64,000 nt of DNA from positions 2,976,001 to 3,040,000 of the forward strand of contig NC_134982.1 in assembly GCF_965638725.1 (NCBI RefSeq), given 5' to 3'. The DNA is from Aptenodytes patagonicus. Lineage: Eukaryota; Chordata; Aves; Sphenisciformes; Spheniscidae. Below the pieces are notes generated by a model, which saw only the letters and a program-made list of their open reading frames with translations, searched no databases and was not told the DNA's origin. Shown piece after piece: positions 13,501 through 41,610 of this stretch (position 1 is its first letter; each line of letters starts with the position of its first letter). The position numbers were made by a program, and so were the translations under genes.

Positions 13501-16500
13501 AAACAAGCCTCATTTGCATGTAAACAATTCCCAGGAGCTAACATAAACTTAAGGTAAAGGTTTTTCCTAAATTAAGAAAGTAAGTTATGAAAAGAAGGCA
13601 GAACCCCAGTGATAATTCCATTCTTTCACACACACAAAAATAAATTCTGCAACATCTAAGTCGAAAAGGAAATTGAAAAGGAACAAGACATCTCTAGACA
13701 CATTTTGGGAGGCTGTTTCCTAAACTGAGGGTTCCTGTCTGAAGGGTAGCATTCAGAAAAAGTCTTCTGTACAAGTCATCTCTTTACCAGATAAGACTAG
13801 TCCAAATTTCAATACAAGCAGTACAGACACAGGTGAGAATATTGCTACACGCTACCTAAAATTACAGTTTGTTTTTCTCTTCTGTAACCTTGTTTCCACA
13901 TCCTTAACCTTTTACTTTGCTGGAATACGCCTGTAATGTTTTCAGCCTGAAGCTTGTCTGGCATTAGGAGCAAGACCAGGTAAAGCCGATAGATTCAGGG
14001 CACATATTGGAAGCGCTGAATTCAAATAGACTGATGCATTGCCTTCTGACAAGCTACAAGGGTGGAAACAAGTTCTGGAATCTCCAGATGTTAGAATCTA
14101 GAAGAGACCCTCATCCGGCGTACACTAACATCACTCAAAAATAAAAAGCAATTCCAACAGGCCAAAGAAAGAGCTGACCACTCTGAGAAACACAATCAGA
14201 GTTATAATGCCTTAGAAGCCTTTTGAATAATAGCTGTTGTTCCACATTCTTGTGTCTCATCCTCTCACTTGAGCTACTTTATTCTGAACAGTTTCTTAGT
14301 ACAGCCCTCTCAAAGGCAGGTGGATGTCATTGCTAGCTAAAACAAATGCCAGGCTGCTGCAGGGAAAGGAGAATAAAAATACCACAACCATAATCCAAAT
14401 CCCCACAGAAAGATGATTGAATTAGAGGATTTTTTTTTTTAATGATATTTGGAATGGCAGTGTTGAATTTCAGTTCTAGTAACCCAGCATTTGGATCACT
14501 AACCCACCCTTCAATCCTTAGGCACTGCAGCTATCAAATCAGTGTTTGCCATTCTAAAGCAAGGAATGTTCAGATTTATTGAAGAACTAGTTTTCTACTA
14601 TAACGTCACACCTGCCACTGGAAGCTTCCATCTGAACAACTTGGTATTTTACAGGTTATACCTGAAGGATTTGTTAGGGTGCTAGCACAAGCCTGGTAGT
14701 GATCAATCAAGAGCAAACTCCAGAATCAATACTTATAACAACCCTAGCTCCCAAAAGTTCACAGTTAATATACGGTAGAAGGAGTAGAGCTGTACAGTGC
14801 TGTAGCTGTACACTGCCCGGAGCAGCCCGATACCTCCATGCTCACGTACCACCTACCAGCTCTGAGTTGGTTTAGGCAGATGGGGAGGAATGTTTTCACG
14901 GAGGTGCTGCGCTTCATTTTGATCTCTCTCGGCAGACTTCTGGAGCTCCTGAAATTAATGTTAGACTTCATCAGAAATCCGAAACTTAACGTCAAGCAAG
15001 TAAAATTAGTTTACTATTAGGGCGATGCTAAAATTTTTTTTAACCTGAGGCGTCCTTTGCTCTCTCCCCATCATCTTACCTCTTTACCTCCTAATTTCCC
15101 CAAAAGCAACTAGCAAAGCTCAGAAAAACAAAGCTAAGAGTAAGAAAACATAAGCTTGTCTGTCCTTGCCCTCGAAGCATCAGAGAAATTTGAGTGGGCA
15201 AGAAGTAAACCTTTAACAATATATCCTAGCAGGTCTGGGCAGGGGAACAGCGATGGCAATGAAGAGATACTACAGGAAACTCATCTACATTCCCCAAACA
15301 ACACTTTCACACACATGAAGGCACTGCAAGCACACACTAAAACAGATAAATATCCTAATTAAATCATTTTCATGGCTATTGCAAGGATGTAAAAATAGAA
15401 CTGCTCTTTAGATCACAGTATCTATTATGATAAAGACATGCTTTCAATGTATTAAACCTTGAAAAATAAGATTTTTATGTTCGCTATGCTGGAGAGCTGC
15501 TTAATAAACCATCAGTAAGCCTGTTCTGAGTCCCAGTTCCACTTATAAGCAGCCTCATGCATCCTAACATATCACTTAGGATCTAGAAAAGAACAACTAT
15601 GCACTTATCAAAGACTCCTTTGAATCTTTCAGTATTTTATGAACAGGAAAAGAAAGATTACTTTTAGCAAATTTTTCAGTTTTTCTTGCTGTTGAACTTC
15701 CGTTTCCATTTTATTCAGGAGATCATGCAAGAGAACCATCTCATGTCCTATTTTACAGAGCATAGATTTGAGGGATGGTTCTTGACCTGTCAAAGAGAGA
15801 ACGTTAAGCCAAAAAGCCAAAACACCTCCAACACAAAACCAAAAATCCCATTTTCCTCCCCTCCACAAGCAGTGATTATCTACTAACTCCGTGCTCCCCA
15901 ACCACCATATCTTCCCAGGAGAAGCAGCAGTATTCACTGGTCAAACAGTCAACCTCCTTCTCCATACAGGCAACAGAGTTCAAAGCTGCTGCAGGAATAA
16001 AGGCCCCTCTCCAGCACGATGCTGGAAAACGCTAAGCTATACCCACTGCAGGTTGCAGGTGGAGGACACAGCTTTTAAACACAGCCTGGCTTTCACAACT
16101 GCTTGGCTGCAGCACCCTGCTCTCCTTCATGATCTCCCTCTGTTTAGGGGAGCTAGAAAGCTACTGCCCTCTTTGGAAAAGGTTATAGTTCCTCTTCAAA
16201 CAGGAGGTTAGCCTAGATGACCCTCCCAGCCAACATTTCAATGATCCCGTGTAACGTCCATTTGTGCCTAGCAAAGGATAAGGGATGAACCTAAAACTTG
16301 CAAATCAACTTCAGCACCTCGGTTTAAATAAGTTTGTTACCCACTGCATGTTTACATCACAGCCAGGCACTCCTGGAATGCTAGAACAAGACACCTGTAT
16401 AAACCTCCATCTGTGCCTTTGCACATTTTTGTAATTAGGCTTAACATACTCCCCAAGATATTTTTTTCTTCTCCCATCTGGAGCTTTCCCCATCAAGTAT

Positions 16501-16838
16501 ATAGAATATAGGGTGCATTAACCACCAGTCTCCCAAGTCCCTCAGAGGAGCATACTTTCACTTAGCTCACTTTCTCTGCTTGGCACCTGGTTCCCTGATA
16601 ATGCTCCCGTTTTGCCATCCTTGCTCACTTTTTTTGTTGTTCTCTATGTTTTTCTTGATTTCCACTTCATGTTACATTCCTTGCCTAATTAGAGCATTCC
16701 CGTTTCCTGCAAGGAGGTGCAAACCAAAACCCTCTCTCAATTTCTTTTACCTATGTTTCTTAATTGAAGAGTCTTTTTAATTGTTGAAATCTTTGTGTTG
16801 ATGTGAAAGCATAAATCTTCCAGGTCTGAAGACGCCAT
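1413..16838 (-). CDS. SKA1: SKA1, spindle and kinetochore-associated complex subunit 1 (six coding exons)
   Basis: Coding exons in transcript order are 16838-16751, 15786-15662, 14948-14857, 11374-11237, 6428-6259 and 1561-1413; they join in frame to 253 aa (human is 255). SKA1 with SKA2 and SKA3 forms the kinetochore complex that couples Ndc80-bound kinetochores to microtubules in mitosis. The N-terminus (MASSDLEDLC) matches human nearly residue for residue. Residues 1 to about 95 are the helical part that assembles with SKA2/SKA3, and about 145-253 form the winged-helix microtubule-binding domain, with conserved YKILHQP and NLYHRF blocks. Basic residues known to bind microtubules in human (R155, R236, R245) align by eye with R153, R234 and R243. 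The linker at 102-147 is diverged, as usual. The start was chosen by similarity; an upstream out-of-frame ATG precedes it. Identification is by remembered similarity, not a search. Confidence 0.96.
1562..6258 (-). other. SKA1 intron (4.7 kb)
   Basis: No supported gene on either strand. It holds a short (CA)n at 4216-4230 and A-rich tracts near 4349 and 4994. Open frames here are short and unlike any protein I know. Confidence 0.7.
4216..4230. repeat. Short (CA)n
   Basis: About seven CA units followed by (TC)n, in an SKA1 intron. Confidence 0.8.
6259..6428 (-). CDS. SKA1: SKA1 coding exon 5 (microtubule-binding domain, first part)
   Basis: Acceptor TATTTGTAG; residues 148-204. YMKGRLTYNQIN, YKILHQP and NLYHRFLEEETKDTKG closely match human. 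The donor is unusual: GT runs straight into nine T, one C and nine T, with no RAGT consensus. Confidence 0.96.
6429..11236 (-). other. SKA1 intron (4.8 kb)
   Basis: AT-rich non-coding sequence. The part around 8100-8470 repeats motifs such as TTGCCTAAACC and AGGCGCCTTAA and may be a decayed sauropsid repeat. No exon of another gene is seen. Confidence 0.65.
11237..11374 (-). CDS. SKA1: SKA1 coding exon 4 (linker, residues 102-147)
   Basis: Acceptor TTTTACAG, donor GTAAGT. It encodes the acidic/basic linker; KKPTKESRLIKEAPLIT lines up with human KKPPKEQRSIKEMPFIT. This is the least conserved exon of the gene. Confidence 0.92.
11375..14856 (-). other. SKA1 intron (3.5 kb)
   Basis: No gene, array or clear repeat is seen. 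It contains A/T homopolymer runs near 11857-11877 and 14430. Confidence 0.65.
14857..14948 (-). CDS. SKA1: SKA1 coding exon 3 (residues 72-101)
   Basis: Acceptor AATTTCAG, donor GTAGGT. It encodes the end of the coiled coil, with HLRENIPPHLP corresponding to human HLKENVPSHLP. It ends in TG, which joins C of the next exon to give cysteine in a QSC motif also present in human. Confidence 0.93.
15662..15786 (-). CDS. SKA1: SKA1 coding exon 2 (residues 30-71)
   Basis: Acceptor TTTGACAG, donor GTAATC. It encodes GQEPSLKSMLCKIG and the DLLNKME.. helix, matching human GQEPTLKTVLNKIG and ELLNKLE. Phases 1 in and 0 out fit the neighbours. Confidence 0.95.
16140..16250 (+). mobile_element. Decayed CR1 3' tail, plus orientation
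   Basis: GGAGGTTAGCCTAGATGACC followed by CTCCCAGCCAACATTTCAAT resembles the CR1 3' end (GGTTGGACTAGATGACC..TCCCTTCCAACC). Highly diverged; the only plus-oriented CR1 piece seen. Confidence 0.5.
16751..16838 (-). CDS. SKA1: SKA1 first coding exon (residues 1-29)
   Basis: The ATG is at 16838-16836. The exon ends ..ATAG before GTAAAA (phase 1). Its 5' edge is probably 16855, after a TTTCCCCTCAG acceptor, which implies a non-coding exon 1 upstream. It encodes the start of the N-terminal helix used for SKA complex assembly. Confidence 0.95.
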
Positions 16839-16854
16839 ATTCCTCTATTATCAT
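16777..16854 (-). other. Upstream ORF overlapping the SKA1 start
   Basis: Just after the predicted acceptor, an ATG at 16854-16852 opens a 25-codon frame that ends in TAA at 16779-16777. It is out of frame with the SKA1 ATG, 16 nt downstream, and overlaps the coding start. If the mRNA includes these bases, it could lower SKA1 translation by ribosome capture. This is seen in sequence; the function is inference. Confidence 0.45.
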
Positions 16855-16855
16855 A

Positions 16856-17761
16856 CTGAGGGGAAATAAAAAAGAATGTAGTAATTTAAGAAAGACCTAA
16901 GTTGCAAACACTAAGCACACAAGCAGAATTTTAAAAAGGACCCTGGTGCATCAACGAAGCAAAGGGGACTTAAATGAATCAGTAAGTGTAGTAACTACCT
17001 CTTATTTTACTAAATTGAAAACAGGAGAGAAAGTACAAAGCGACTGGCATAAGACAAGACAAAGCAATTTCCCTGAACTCTGGAGGCAAATGCAGTGTAA
17101 TATCAGTACGATTCCTCGTGAAACTGGGTAAGTCTTTATTATATTAACATGTTCACTACTAAGGGAGTTGGAAATTTACTGCAATAAACAAGAAATATCT
17201 GGTTTATATAAAGAACTGCTATAAGGCGCTCTCAGGGAGCTTGGAGCAGATGATTAATATTTAAAGAGATGTTTTTTGTTTTTTTTTTTTTTTTTAAAAG
17301 ACCAGTAACTAAACAAAACAAAATGTGCACTTGCTTGCTAGCAGTGTATGGAGGCACAAAAAGTAGCATTGTATATCGGTTACTCTTGCGTAAGTACACT
17401 TATTAACTCCATTACGGAAAATAACTGATAAAAAAGCGTTGCCGAACTGCACCTTCCCCAATCGCAGTGCAACAAACCTCCGCCGGAGCCTATTGTCTGA
17501 CAGCCCTTGTGTTCACAGCGCTCACGCGGCTCCCTCTGGTGGTTACCTCGCACCTGGAAACGAACCTTTTCTTTTGCTTTTAGTTGTAACGCACCGCGAG
17601 CTAGCACGCTTGCTAAATTAGTCGTTAGAGACCGGCCGACTTCCACACCTTCCACACCTCAGGAGAAACCGTTACAACCCGCGGCACCCCCCCGCCCTCC
17701 GTTTTGCCTCGCGTCCCGACCCAACGCGGGTATCTCCTCCCCCGCGGCGCCCCGCTCTCAC
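16856..17761 (-). other. Putative 5' UTR intron of SKA1
   Basis: It lies between the acceptor before the first coding exon (exon edge 16855) and a candidate donor (GTGAGA at 17761-17756) inside the CpG island. It contains a long T-run at about 17279-17295. No coding exon is seen. Confidence 0.5.
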
Positions 17762-17850
17762 CGCCGCCAACGACCGGAGCCAGCTCGCCCGGGAGGGTGA
17801 GGAGGGAGGCGGCTCCCCGCGGGAGGGCCCCGGCGTCTCTCGGCGGCAGC
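17762..17850 (-). other. SKA1: Putative non-coding exon 1 of SKA1
   Basis: Inferred from a good minus-strand donor (GGCG then GTGAGAG at about 17761) and from the CDE/CHR at 17856-17870, which usually sits around the transcription start. The 5' edge is a guess; transcript data are needed to place it. Confidence 0.4.
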
Positions 17851-17855
17851 GCCGG

Positions 17856-17870
17856 TTCAAACCCGCCGCG
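17856..17870 (-). promoter_or_regulatory. CDE/CHR cell-cycle element of SKA1
   Basis: On the minus strand the order is CGCGG, four bases (CGGG), TTTGAA. This is the classic tandem CDE-CHR arrangement, bound by DREAM in G0/G1 and by MuvB-B-MYB/FOXM1 in G2/M. It fits SKA1, which is expressed in G2/M. The motif is seen directly; its use is inferred. Confidence 0.65.
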
Positions 17871-17906
17871 CTCGGCCGGCCGTTGAAGAGCGCAGGCGCC
17901 TGCGCG

Positions 17907-17916
17907 GCGCATGCGC
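17907..17916. promoter_or_regulatory. NRF1-type palindrome GCGCATGCGC
   Basis: A perfect 10-bp palindrome matching the core of the NRF1 site, common in CpG-island promoters. It lies about 40 bp upstream of the CDE/CHR. Confidence 0.55.
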
Positions 17917-18059
17917 GGTGAAGCGCCGGCGAGGCGGCCGCCGGGGAAGGCGGGAAGGAAGGGCGGCGGTGCTGAGGGGGCCGGCCTCCCGCTCCCCTCC
18001 CGTCCCAGAAGGCTCCCCCCCCGCCCCGGGATTCCGCCAACAAAAAAAACCCCACAGAA

Positions 18060-18091
18060 TTTATTAATTGGTTATATAAATTAAGTTTATT
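18060..18091 (-). terminator. Tetraspanin poly(A) signals (two AATAAA)
   Basis: Minus-strand AATAAA at 18091-18086 and again at 18065-18060, just before the SKA1 CpG island. Two closely spaced signals support a true 3' end here. Confidence 0.6.
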
Positions 18092-19666
18092 TCGGCATTC
18101 AACAAGAGACAAAGCCCTCAATAAAAGTTAAGTCACTTTTCAACATACACATAATGGTATGTCTCCTACAGAACATCATCATCACCCATTGCTTTTTTCT
18201 CGGGGGGGGGAAGAAAAGATAAATAAAGAGCTTACATTTATCCCAAACTCCTTTTCTAATTAGCTGCAGATACAAAGGTTTATTGCTAAGGATAGAGTGC
18301 TTCTCTCTCCAAAGAAAAACTAAGCAAATGCACTGTTGCTCTTCCACAATTCCCGAATAAAGAATAGCTCGGAGTTCCCTCCCTCCCCACATCACAGCTC
18401 TAAAACCAACCAAAAAAAACCCTGAAGAACTGAGAAACAGATTAACATGCAAATGTGTTAAGAAAGGACCGTTTTTAAAGCAGTGATGCAATCCAAGGAG
18501 TGACTGCATTCAGCAGACCTTTAAGGAGAAAGGAAAACTAGCAAACAAGGAGTCGCAGGATGCCTCCAGACAATAGGTTATTGAAAATGCCTGGTACAAG
18601 AATGCATTGTCTTAACATTTTTAGTGGTGAAAAGCAGTCAGACCTTCAGCGACGCAGGAACGGCTGCGCTAACCCCTCCAGCGGTCCTGCCTACGCAACC
18701 ACACCGAGCTAACACGTCCTGCGACCCCCATCTTCCAGCCTGTATTCATCTCAGTAACTCTTGCAACTTCTACACTAAACGGAGAGACATGGTCTGTCTT
18801 TCAGACAAACCATTAAAGCATCAGTAAAAGGAGAAAAAAAAAATTTCAAAAGCCCTGCTTCATAAGCAATCTTTAATGTCAAATAATAATAATAATAAAA
18901 AAAAAAAGACAAAAAAAACCAAGCTAAGGAGAGACGTCCTGAGCCCAAAAGCTCAAAACACATGTCCCCTCCTAACCTGGGATTGTTCACATTTGCTAGC
19001 TGCTTCAAAAAACAACTCAAATGTCTGTTCTAGACTTTGAACACGGGGTTGTCTTGCACTAACAACCTCTGCAGTAAACTGAATTACAACATACGACCAC
19101 AAGTAGGAGGGAAAAAAAAAAACCACAAACCAGAAACACCATCAGATATAGAGAAAACTTATTCTAAGTCCTCACGCTTATGAAAAATATTTGAACCTGG
19201 CATTCAGAAGTTTCATTTGCTGTTTAACCATGCCATGGGAATCATCTGATGTTTGTGCAGACAACTGAAACCCCTCCCACAGTCTCAATCAGTTTAGTGA
19301 TTAAAAAATAACATTTCTTCTGCATGTTTTAAGGGTAGAGGAAAGAACTGCAGAAGAAAGATTTTTTCTGGAGTCTATTACACCATCTGGTGCTATCTAA
19401 AGTCACAAATCCAAATCTACAATAACCTTACAGAAAGCTGCGGTATGCAAGATCAGGGTACGTTACTGTAGGGCACTGAATATTGAAATGGCCATTTTGC
19501 GTCATCCGCAAGAAACTTTCCCAAGTCAATACACAATGTTCTTTCTGTTTCATATACATAAAATAAAATACTTAGCAAGAAGGTCATAAATTGTCCTTTA
19601 GCATTCATCTTTACAAGTCTATTTTATCATCAGGAAGCAAAAAAAAAAAGTGATCTTTGCATTTTA
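18060..19666 (-). other. Tetraspanin 3' untranslated region, probable
   Basis: Non-coding sequence between the stop codon and a pair of canonical poly(A) signals at 18091-18086 and 18065-18060, giving a 1.6-kb 3' UTR. It contains an ATT/AAT-rich tract near 18882-18906. Confidence 0.6.
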
Positions 19667-38403
<18,737 letters not shown>

Positions 38404-39079
38404 GTCGCGGGGCAGCGGCAGCAGCTCCGGGGCGGGCGAGCGGGAACCGGCTTTGGGTCCCGCGTGGGGCCGCCCCCGGGCCCGCCCCGCAGCCCGGCAG
38501 CGCAGCCCGCCCGCCCCGTCTCTTCCCACCCACGGGGAAGCGGGCAGTGTCTCCCCGTGACCGACAAGGCAGTTTCCCAAGCGGGGGGGTTGGGGAGCGC
38601 CCGGGAACAAATGTCAAAGCAAACGATTGTTGACTTCGGCGTGGTTTGGCTGGGGTTTTTTTGTTGGGTTTTTTTTAACTTCTGCAACTTTCAAGCTTAG
38701 TTAAACTGAGATTTTGTGAAAAGCTCTCACTGCGGCTAAAAGGTTTCCATCAAATCTGCCTTTTGGGTTTGCTAACCCACGGCTGGGTGTCACCCTTCAC
38801 CCGGCGCTTCTCAACCCTTCTGGTTTGGCACCGTGTCCTGCCCATCTTTTCAATCGCACGCACCACGAATAGCGGGAACACAGCTACAGCGTGGGTTTGG
38901 ACGCTCAACAGTATGTCCTAACCACTGAAATGCGAGGCTGAGCAGCCACAGGGGGAGGGATTTGAATTTGGTGACTGCAGAGGGCTGCAAACCTTGCTTT
39001 ATTTCCATCAAGCCGAGCCTCGTGCTTTTAAAAACAAGCCGAAGGTGTAGGGCTGGCAAGTAGGGGTTCATTTCGCAAA

Positions 39080-39225
39080 GAATCATAGCATCATTAAGGT
39101 TGGAAAAGACCTCTAAGATCATCGAGTCCAACCGTCGACCCAACACCCCCGTGCCCGCTAAACCATGTCCCTAAGCGCCGCATCTACACGTCTTTTAAAT
39201 ACTTCCAGGGATGGTGACTCAGAGT
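39080..39225 (-). mobile_element. CR1 LINE 3' fragment, minus orientation
   Basis: The plus strand reads AATCATAGCATCATTAAGGT then TTGGAAAAGACCTCTAAGAT, the reverse complement of a CR1 3' end. On the minus strand the adjacent frame ends SPSLEVFKRRVDAALRDMV, the typical CR1 reverse-transcriptase C-terminus. Truncated. Confidence 0.85.
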
Positions 39226-40183
39226 CAGAAGACCTCTGGCAGCCTGAACTGAGCTGAACCCAACTCTCCGCTCGGACGCAGGATGCAGCGATAACAGATT
39301 TCCCGTCTTTGCCCCCTCCCGGCAAAAAACAGCTGTGATCCAGTTTCCTCTGGGGGATATGGATTTCGGAGGGTTGTGCTGAAGTAGCTCTCCAGCAGGA
39401 AATCACGGAAAGGGAGATCACGGACAGTCTCTGCCCTCAGCCCATGAGTTTAAGCCAGGCAAAGCCGCTGCTGCTTTGAAAGGCAGCAGGAGGGGCCTGT
39501 GCCGGCTGCTGAAATCGCAGAAATCCCCACGCAGAAAGTGGGGTGAAGCCGATCTCCAGAATGAAATTCCTTTAAGAGCAAAGGATCAGCGCAAAGTCAG
39601 ACCTCGATGCCAGTGCTGACAGAGCTCCTCCTGCCAGCAAGCCTTGTCTTTGCTGTGATAATTTCTGTTACAGCAATAAATATTAACAGAGTGTATGATT
39701 GTGGAGTGTTTCTTCATTAAAAAAAAATCAGCTTTTTCACTTTTCCCTCCAACGTGGCAGGCTGAGGTGTTAATAAAGAAAGGAAATCGCCTGGAAACCA
39801 TTTATTTTCATAATTTTGTGGGAATGACTGGTCATCTGGGGGAAATACTTTGAATTAGAATGAAAGGGCAAATCCTGAAGTTTCATTTGAAATGAAATGT
39901 AATGGAAAAAAAACCCCAACCCACCAAAGAAACCACCTTGCCAACCAAACCCCATCTTTCTGTAATACCAAAATACCATTTCCATTTCTGTCACTTGTTA
40001 GTTCTCTATTTTATTTAAAAATAAAATAAAGGTAGTTTCACACTGAGAATGAAATAGCGTTCTTAATCAAAATATTACCACCTATATGCTGTTTCTTTCA
40101 AAGCAAAATGTTATTAAAATCAACGACAGCTGATAGCTGATCTTGTTATTAAAGGTGGTCCAGAAAGGAACTTGCCGGAACAA

Positions 40184-40207
40184 GGATGTGTCCGTAGAGA
40201 CACATCC
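40184..40207. repeat. Perfect 9-bp inverted repeat
   Basis: GGATGTGTC, loop CGTAGA, GACACATCC. Function unknown; could be chance. Confidence 0.5.
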
Positions 40208-41274
40208 CAACTGCTGCAGGCAGCCCCGGTTACGATATTCTGCACCATTCTCCACCAAATTACTCTTAAAACTAAGAGATTCCTGTTGAACATGGGATTT
40301 TAAAAAAGCAGTGAGCTGGAAATTTCACAGTCGACTTTGGAAATGAATGGGGGAAAAAGGAAATTAAAAGTATCTAACACGGTAACAGAAAGATAGCCTA
40401 AAAGGAGGCTCGGTTTCCAGAGCTGCTGTCTGCCTTGGGACCTTTTGCCCTGGATGAATTGGGTGGGTTTGTTTGGTTTTAGTCTGAATTTGGTTTAGGA
40501 AACATGTTGGGAAAACAACAGGTCTCCCGCCGATTTATTTATTGCCTGTTTTGCGACATGTAAGCTCAACCGTTTGCACTGGAAGCCGTAACGTTTGGTA
40601 GGAAAAGGATCTTTACGTTTTCCCTTATCCACCAGGCATCAATGATGTAAAGATAAAAATTCCCTTCCGCACATCAGACCACGTATCCGAAACGATCTCT
40701 TTTTCAGTTTTCTTCCCGCTGGACTAAACCACTTGTCAGCTCTGGTATTTTCCAGACCTGATTCTCTCCCACTGAGCCTCATTTTTCTTGAAGTGCCTAA
40801 AAATGGGGAGCGTGTTCCCCGAGGGTTTAGCTGTGCCGAAGAGGATGCCGAACCCCTCTGGCCTCTTCTGCAGCGCCGTGGCGTTGCTGGACTCACTTCC
40901 AGCTTGTGATCATCTATTGCTGCAGATCTACTTCTGCCGAAGGAACCGCTTCTGAGCCAGCTGTTCCCCGTCCGCTTCTCCCGATTATTCCTGCCCGGGT
41001 GGGCGACCCTGCCCTTGTCCTTTCTGCGCCACAACGGATTGTTCAGCCCTTTCCTCCAAATCCTCGAGGTCGTTTGGAAACTCCGTCCCTACCCCAGTCC
41101 TAGCCCTCGCCACCTCCACGGGCCCTCCGGATTTAAATTCTCTATTCTCTCCTCCGGGTTATTACTGAAATTAAAACCCACGAGAGGCGGGTGCAGAAGC
41201 CCAGGTGACAGCAAACCGCGGGTGACTGTCCCCGGGCTGGGGATCGCTCCTGACGGGCAGTGGGGATGAAGCCG

Positions 41275-41536
41275 CTGTGGGGTGCGGGGAGGCGTTAAAA
41301 GCCTTATCATATGATATTTATTGCTTCTTTCCCCGCGAGGCCTGTTACCCATCACAGAAGGAAATGAGATTAAAGTGAAACCATTCGTCCTTGACAAATC
41401 CGCGTTGGCTGGTATTCATCTCCGTGTTTTCTTCTTAGTTGCTTACGAATGATTTCCCAATTACTTAGTCCATGGTCTCTTTGATGTTGTTTTTCAGGAA
41501 CTGAAGTTAATTGGCTTGTAATTTCCAAGCCCTTCC

Positions 41537-41567
<31 letters not shown>

Positions 41568-41610
41568 GAGCCTTTATTCCCCCTTTCTCAGCCTGCCAGC
41601 ACCTCGCCTC
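41275..41610 (-). mobile_element. Ancient CR1-like reverse-transcriptase relic
   Basis: Read on the minus strand with frameshifts and stops, pieces resemble CR1 RT blocks in the right order: a KKG..GNYKPIN stretch (consensus FKKG..NYRPVSLTS), ANADL..TNGFTLISF (consensus QHGF..NLI.FYD), and RSNKYHMIRLLTP (consensus KAVDVVYLDFSKAFD). The poly(T) at 41537 falls in the lysine codons of the first block. The match is from memory and diverged. Confidence 0.5.
41537..41561. repeat. 25-T homopolymer
   Basis: Uninterrupted T run inside the ancient CR1 relic, probably a slippage expansion of its AAA-rich lysine codons. Confidence 0.9.

Larger units (their letters stand above)
14949..16750 (-). other. 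SKA1 introns flanking the second coding exon
   Basis: The introns are 14949-15661 and 15787-16750. The second holds a probable decayed CR1 3' tail (about 16140-16250); otherwise nothing is recognised. Confidence 0.6.
17440..18010. promoter_or_regulatory. CpG island promoter of SKA1
   Basis: A CpG-dense, GC-rich block between the SKA1 coding exons and the end of the tetraspanin gene. It holds no coding sequence that can be supported; the long open frames here are what GC-rich DNA gives by chance. Its place upstream of SKA1 and its CDE/CHR and NRF1-like sites support a promoter role. Confidence 0.75.

Noticed and set aside
14041-14110. Short stretch reminiscent of an old MIR-type repeat
   Set aside because: Too short and diverged to support by eye.
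17439-17912. Short open frames in the SKA1 island that might be an N-terminal extension
   Set aside because: The exon 2 start matches human SKA1 residue 1, and the bases upstream in exon 2 are out of frame or contain stops.
17672-18121. 149-codon minus-strand open frame across the SKA1 CpG island
   Set aside because: It spans the predicted promoter and the CDE/CHR, and its sequence is GC-driven.
41537-41580. Processed retrocopy suggested by AATAAA followed by a 25-A run on the minus strand
   Set aside because: The flanks on both sides resemble CR1 reverse-transcriptase blocks in correct order, and I found no matching target-site duplication.
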